A DNA stretch of 16,542 nucleotides from Chryseosolibacter sp035628595 (GTDB lineage: Bacteria; Bacteroidota; Bacteroidia; Cytophagales; Cyclobacteriaceae): positions 1 to 16,542 of the forward strand of contig DASPJN010000274.1 in NCBI GenBank assembly GCA_035628595.1, in the 5' to 3' direction. A program made the translations under genes and the position numbers. Positions 13,931 to 16,542 of the stretch are shown here, in pieces. Position 1 is the first letter of the stretch. Every line of letters begins with the position of its first letter. The notes below the pieces were generated by a model. That model ran no database searches. It was not told the origin of the DNA and worked only from the letters and a program-made list of their open reading frames with translations.

Positions 13931-14899
13931 TTGAGACAATTAATCATTGCCGGCCAGGAGATCAACCCGGGTGAGTTCAGAGAAATCAATATCAACATTG
14001 CAAGGCTTCCATCGCATACGCAGATAGATACACCCATTTATGTTTCACGGGCGGTTGAGGACGGGCCTGTGCTTGCACTGATGGCAGGCATGCACGGCGA
14101 CGAAATTAATGGGATGGAGGTTGTACGACGAATCATCGACCGTGGTCTCCACCATGTGAAGCGCGGCACGGTCGTTTGTATGCCGATCATTAATGTGTAC
14201 GGATTTCTGAACTATTCGCGTGATGTGCCGGACGGGAAAGATGTCAATCGCTCATTTCCCGGAAGTCGCACGGGTTCGCTTGCAAGCCGCGTGGCTTATC
14301 ACCTGATGCATGATGTAATTCCTTTCATTGATTACGGTATCGACTTCCACACCGGCGGCGCTATGCGCACTAATTATCCGCAAGTGCGGGCGGTGTTGAA
14401 AAACGAATTGAACGAACAGCTGGCGCTTGCGTTTCACGCGCCCTTCACCATTGACGCCGGGTTCAGACCTAATTCCCTGCGGCGCGAAGCAGCAAAGAAA
14501 GGCAAGAGCATCATTGTATACGAAGGTGGCGAGTCTCTCAGGTTTGATAACCACGCCATCGAAGAAGGTGTGTCAGGTACGCTTCGCCTGATGAAACATC
14601 TTAATATGATTGATTGGGCTCCGGAGATCACGGAGGAAACGCGGATGATCTGGAGTTCGGCATGGGTGCGCGCAAAACACGCCGGATTATTCCAGCCCAC
14701 CGTCAAAGCCGGACAATTTGTAAAGAAGCACGAATGGGTTGGAACGATCACCGATCCTTTCGGGGAATTCAAGGAACAGGTGAAGGCCAATGAAAACGGG
14801 TATGTCATTGGTTTGAATAATAGTCCGGTGATCAACGCGGGTGATGCGCTCATGCACCTCGGCCTGGACAATGTTTGCAAGGTTGATGTGAACGACTAA
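13931..14899 (+). CDS. Succinylglutamate desuccinylase/aspartoacylase-family zinc hydrolase
   Basis: The 322-residue protein has the M14-like metal and substrate motifs of the AstE/AspA family: GMHGDEINGMEVVRR with ligands H55 and E58, VNRSFPG near 105-111 for substrate binding, DFHTGG with H140 as third zinc ligand, and YEGGES near 198-203 providing the likely catalytic Glu. A C-terminal beta domain (~235-322) with VKAGQFVKKHEWVGTITD follows. The start is TTG at 13931. No in-frame ATG is present upstream, and the next ATG would delete the N-terminal strand typical of homologues (LIIAGQEINPGE). It follows rimK by 79 bp and precedes dedA by 2 bp. A role in hydrolysing N-acyl or glutamyl amide bonds made by RimK is inference. 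Confidence 0.88.
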   Translation: MRQLIIAGQEINPGEFREININIARLPSHTQIDTPIYVSRAVEDGPVLALMAGMHGDEINGMEVVRRIIDRGLHHVKRGTVVCMPIINVYGFLNYSRDVPDGKDVNRSFPGSRTGSLASRVAYHLMHDVIPFIDYGIDFHTGGAMRTNYPQVRAVLKNELNEQLALAFHAPFTIDAGFRPNSLRREAAKKGKSIIVYEGGESLRFDNHAIEEGVSGTLRLMKHLNMIDWAPEITEETRMIWSSAWVRAKHAGLFQPTVKAGQFVKKHEWVGTITDPFGEFKEQVKANENGYVIGLNNSPVINAGDALMHLGLDNVCKVDVND

Positions 14900-14901
14900 C
14901 A

Positions 14902-15465
14902 TTGGAGTCGCTCATTGATCAATATCGCTACATGGCATTGATGGTCGGCACTTTCTTCGAAGGCGAGACTGCCATCCTGATTGCCTCTTCTCTTATATAT
15001 AAAGGATTTTTCAGCGCGCCATTAACAATACTTTTTGCGTTCGCTGGATCTTTTGTCAGTGACTGGCTCTATTATCTGATTGGTCGTATCAACGGGAAAC
15101 TGTTCATCGAAAGAAGGCCGAAGCTCCATGCAAAAGTTTTGCCCGTCACGAATTTCTTTCGCGAAAACACGATACAGATCCTGCTGACCTACCGGTTTCT
15201 ATACGGCTTTCGTGTGATCATTCCACTGGTCATTGGTATGAGCAGCATCAGGCCGCGTCAGTATTTGTTTTATTCCATTGTGTCTGGATTAATTTGGGCC
15301 ACTACCGTGAGCACATTGGGATTTTTTATTGGAAAGCTATTCGGAATCTCCACGGCGCAGATCAAAGCGAACCTTCCTGTTATCCTTGCCGGCTTTGGTG
15401 CCTTCGGATTATTATTCGGCTTCGCTATTCAGCGGATCGTTAAACATAAAATGGCGCGGGTTTAA
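14902..15465 (+). CDS. DedA/SNARE-associated family membrane protein
   Basis: The 187-residue integral membrane protein fits the DedA (VTT) family. It has the re-entrant GTFFEGETAILIASSLIYKGFF near residues 17-38, GSFVSDWLYYLIGRINGK near 50-67, and the conserved RFLYGFRVIIPLVIGMSSI near 97-115, followed by two more hydrophobic helices. DedA proteins take part in lipid (undecaprenyl-phosphate or phospholipid) flipping and membrane homeostasis. The start is TTG at 14902, two bases after the upstream stop; the first internal ATG would remove part of the first conserved segment. Tight spacing implies co-translation with the aspartoacylase-like gene. I see no convincing terminator after it. Confidence 0.9.
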   Translation: MESLIDQYRYMALMVGTFFEGETAILIASSLIYKGFFSAPLTILFAFAGSFVSDWLYYLIGRINGKLFIERRPKLHAKVLPVTNFFRENTIQILLTYRFLYGFRVIIPLVIGMSSIRPRQYLFYSIVSGLIWATTVSTLGFFIGKLFGISTAQIKANLPVILAGFGAFGLLFGFAIQRIVKHKMARV

Positions 15466-15529
15466 GTTTAAAACCATGCGTTATAACATTTCTGAAAGAC
15501 GCAACCACGTGGAAGCAGTTTTGGGCATT

Positions 15530-15802
15530 AGTTGACGTGTTACTGATCACATCTGAACAGCGAACGGCACGATCTGGACGGTGGATGCCTTCATCTGGAT
15601 ATCTGCTAAGGTGATCCAGGCAGTGATCGGTGTTATCTGTACGACGAAGCCGCCCGTCTGAACGGATGCTGACCTCATCTGAACCACGAACACTTCTATC
15701 TGGACGGTGATTACCTTCATCTGGACGGCTGTCGACCCGATCCAGGCAATGAACGATGTCATCTGGACGGGCAAAGGGCTTATTTGGACTACTACTTACC
15801 TC
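15530..15802. repeat. 21-bp tandem repeat array arranged as two 126-bp super-units
   Basis: Twelve units of exactly 21 bp run from 15551 to 15802, each opening with ATCTGGAC or a close variant. Position 2 is T in all twelve, and positions 1 and 3 are A and C in eleven. The remaining 13 bases vary. Units 1-6 (15551-15676) and 7-12 (15677-15802) align as a duplicated 126-bp block with about 86 of 126 identities by hand count; for example units 2 and 8 share 18 of 21 bases and units 4 and 10 share 17. A degraded unit at 15530-15550 matches unit 12 at 12 of 21. Differences between the blocks fall evenly on the three codon positions (15, 11 and 14), so I see no sign of selection on a protein. No gene is called here. 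Confidence 0.85.
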
Positions 15803-16104
15803 AGGTGGAATACAAAGACGAGATTCATGAGGCGAAGCGTCTTGTGAAGGTCGCCGAAGAGCTTGTCCGCCGAAGCTGGCGAAGGAGGAATCTCGGTCCA
15901 CGCCGTGTCATTGGCCTTCAGCCATAGATTCTGCGCGTGCTATCGAAACCTAATTTCGAAGTTGGGTGAGATACCTTCGGCTCAACGCGCAAAGCCAATG
16001 CGCCTCAGGACTTGACGACGCCAGGATGTGAGTCGATCACCGAAAATGTTGTGTATTCAGAGGCACTCTTCACGTTTGCCTATCTCTGCATGAACTTACG
16101 GACG
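15803..16104. other. Gene-free stretch with short inverted repeats
   Basis: I see no supportable gene in these 302 bp. The plus frame that continues from the repeat array stays open to about 15927 (segment VEYKDEIHEAKRLVKVAEEL, then Arg-rich), but it has no good start and stops interrupt it inside the array. Small structures are present: TCGAAA/TTTCGA (15943-15948 and 15954-15959) around 5 nt, and GCCGAAG/GGCGAAGG-type direct motifs at about 15853-15885 of the kind often found in non-coding spacer repeats. It could be a decayed gene or repeat-rich spacer. Confidence 0.5.
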
Positions 16105-16542
16105 TCAGTATTCATTATTGCGAACCGCGGCCCGATCAGAAAGCGCACTTATCTTTCCTGTTGATTTTTTCGATTCTGATTGATGACCGGCCTTGGCTTC
16201 TTTGCTTGTGTTGTCGGGGAGAAGCTCATTGACAATGCCCATTACGTTACTCATCAATGATGGTGCAACGCCCTGCACCTTGCTTGCCAGGTTACCGGTA
16301 AACGTGAGTGTCTTCTCAGCTTCGCCGTGTTCCAGCGCATGAATAATTTCCTTTGCAGCCGATGCAGCCTCCTGAGACAGCATTGGCGATGAATCTGCAA
16401 TCTTAAACCACGCATACTCATTTTCGTGATCGCCTTTTACGGTAATGTTTCTCGGACTGCCAGTCCGCATCAGGTGTGGGATGATCGTTGTTACTTTGAT
16501 GTTGTACTTTTTCAACTCAGCGTGCATGCCTTCCGAAAATCC
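16105..16542 (-). CDS. Short-chain dehydrogenase/reductase, partial (N-terminus beyond right edge)
   Basis: The minus frame is open from 16542 to the TGA at 16105, giving the last ~145 residues; the start and the Rossmann GxxxGxG motif lie outside the window. The visible start GFSEGMHAELKKYNIKVTTI followed by PHLMRTGSP is the segment that immediately follows the catalytic YxxxK in classical SDR enzymes ('...FSE.L..EL...gI.VT.i.PglmrTgs'). The following region (AASAAKEIIHALEHGEAEKTLTF) fits the C-terminal part of an SDR family NAD(P)-dependent oxidoreductase. A polar tail (~last 35 residues, rich in K, S and E) extends it. An internal ATG near 16527 is not the real start. The substrate is unknown. 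Confidence 0.85.
   Translation of the reverse strand, partial: GFSEGMHAELKKYNIKVTTIIPHLMRTGSPRNITVKGDHENEYAWFKIADSSPMLSQEAASAAKEIIHALEHGEAEKTLTFTGNLASKVQGVAPSLMSNVMGIVNELLPDNTSKEAKAGHQSESKKSTGKISALSDRAAVRNNEY

Noticed and set aside
14434..14880. 148-aa minus-strand ORF
   Set aside because: It is a shadow of the aspartoacylase-like gene; the sense strand carries all catalytic motifs.
15551..15802. CRISPR array
   Set aside because: Units are only 21 bp with an 8-nt conserved core and related 'spacers' that are themselves duplicated; there are no cas genes nearby.
15853..15889. GCCGAAG/GGCGAAGG motifs as a mobile-element end
   Set aside because: The motifs are short and imperfect, with no transposase or target duplication visible; at most they are a spacer-type repeat.
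15440..15901. 153-aa and 75-aa minus-strand ORFs across the repeat array
   Set aside because: Any stop-free 21-bp unit gives long open heptad frames. The two frames are equally open, the first overlaps the end of dedA, and differences between the two 126-bp blocks show no codon-position bias.

Overview
The window looks like chromosomal DNA of a Bacteroidota bacterium, probably of the Cytophagales/Chryseolinea type. The evidence is a type IX secretion (T9SS) type B sorting domain next to a PorP/SprF-family protein, a DUF2911 lipoprotein-like gene, a Bacteroidota-style YfhO membrane protein, and TAnnTTTG-type -7 promoter boxes. The taxon is inferred from gene content only; no rRNA is present.

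Positions 1-1411 hold the N-terminal part of a YfhO-family membrane protein (minus strand, running off the left edge). Positions 1460-10320 are a molybdenum-cofactor (Moco) region split into two divergent halves. The left half is TSUP transporter<-moaA | moaD->moaE. The right half is K+ channel<-moaC | moeA. Between them sits a plus-strand pair: a secreted FG-GAP/VCBS propeller protein with a T9SS type B C-terminal domain, and a PorP/SprF barrel fused to an OmpA peptidoglycan-binding domain. MoaA and MoaC make cPMP, MoaD and MoaE form molybdopterin synthase, and MoeA inserts molybdenum. The MoaD-activating enzyme (MoeB) and the MPT adenylyltransferase (MogA/MoaB) are not in the window. A small, unlisted single-pass membrane ORF lies antisense just after moaE.

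Positions 10392-12401 hold ffh (signal recognition particle GTPase) and a DUF2911 protein, each followed by a clear rho-independent terminator. Positions 12480-15465 form a same-strand run: a retropepsin-like RimB/'ATP-dependent zinc protease', a RimK-type glutamate ligase, an aspartoacylase/AstE-like zinc hydrolase and a DedA membrane protein. The first three look like a build-and-trim set for peptide or amino-acid tails. The last two genes both appear to start with TTG.

Positions 15466-16104 contain no convincing gene. They hold a hierarchical tandem repeat: twelve 21-bp units sharing an ATCTGGAC core, organised as two diverged copies of a 126-bp (six-unit) super-unit, plus one degraded unit upstream. 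Positions 16105-16542 are the C-terminal part of a short-chain dehydrogenase running off the right edge.

The most unusual items are the 21-bp/126-bp array, the PorP-OmpA fusion with its T9SS cargo inside the Moco locus, the small antisense membrane ORF, and a perfect 10-bp inverted repeat between moaD and moaE.
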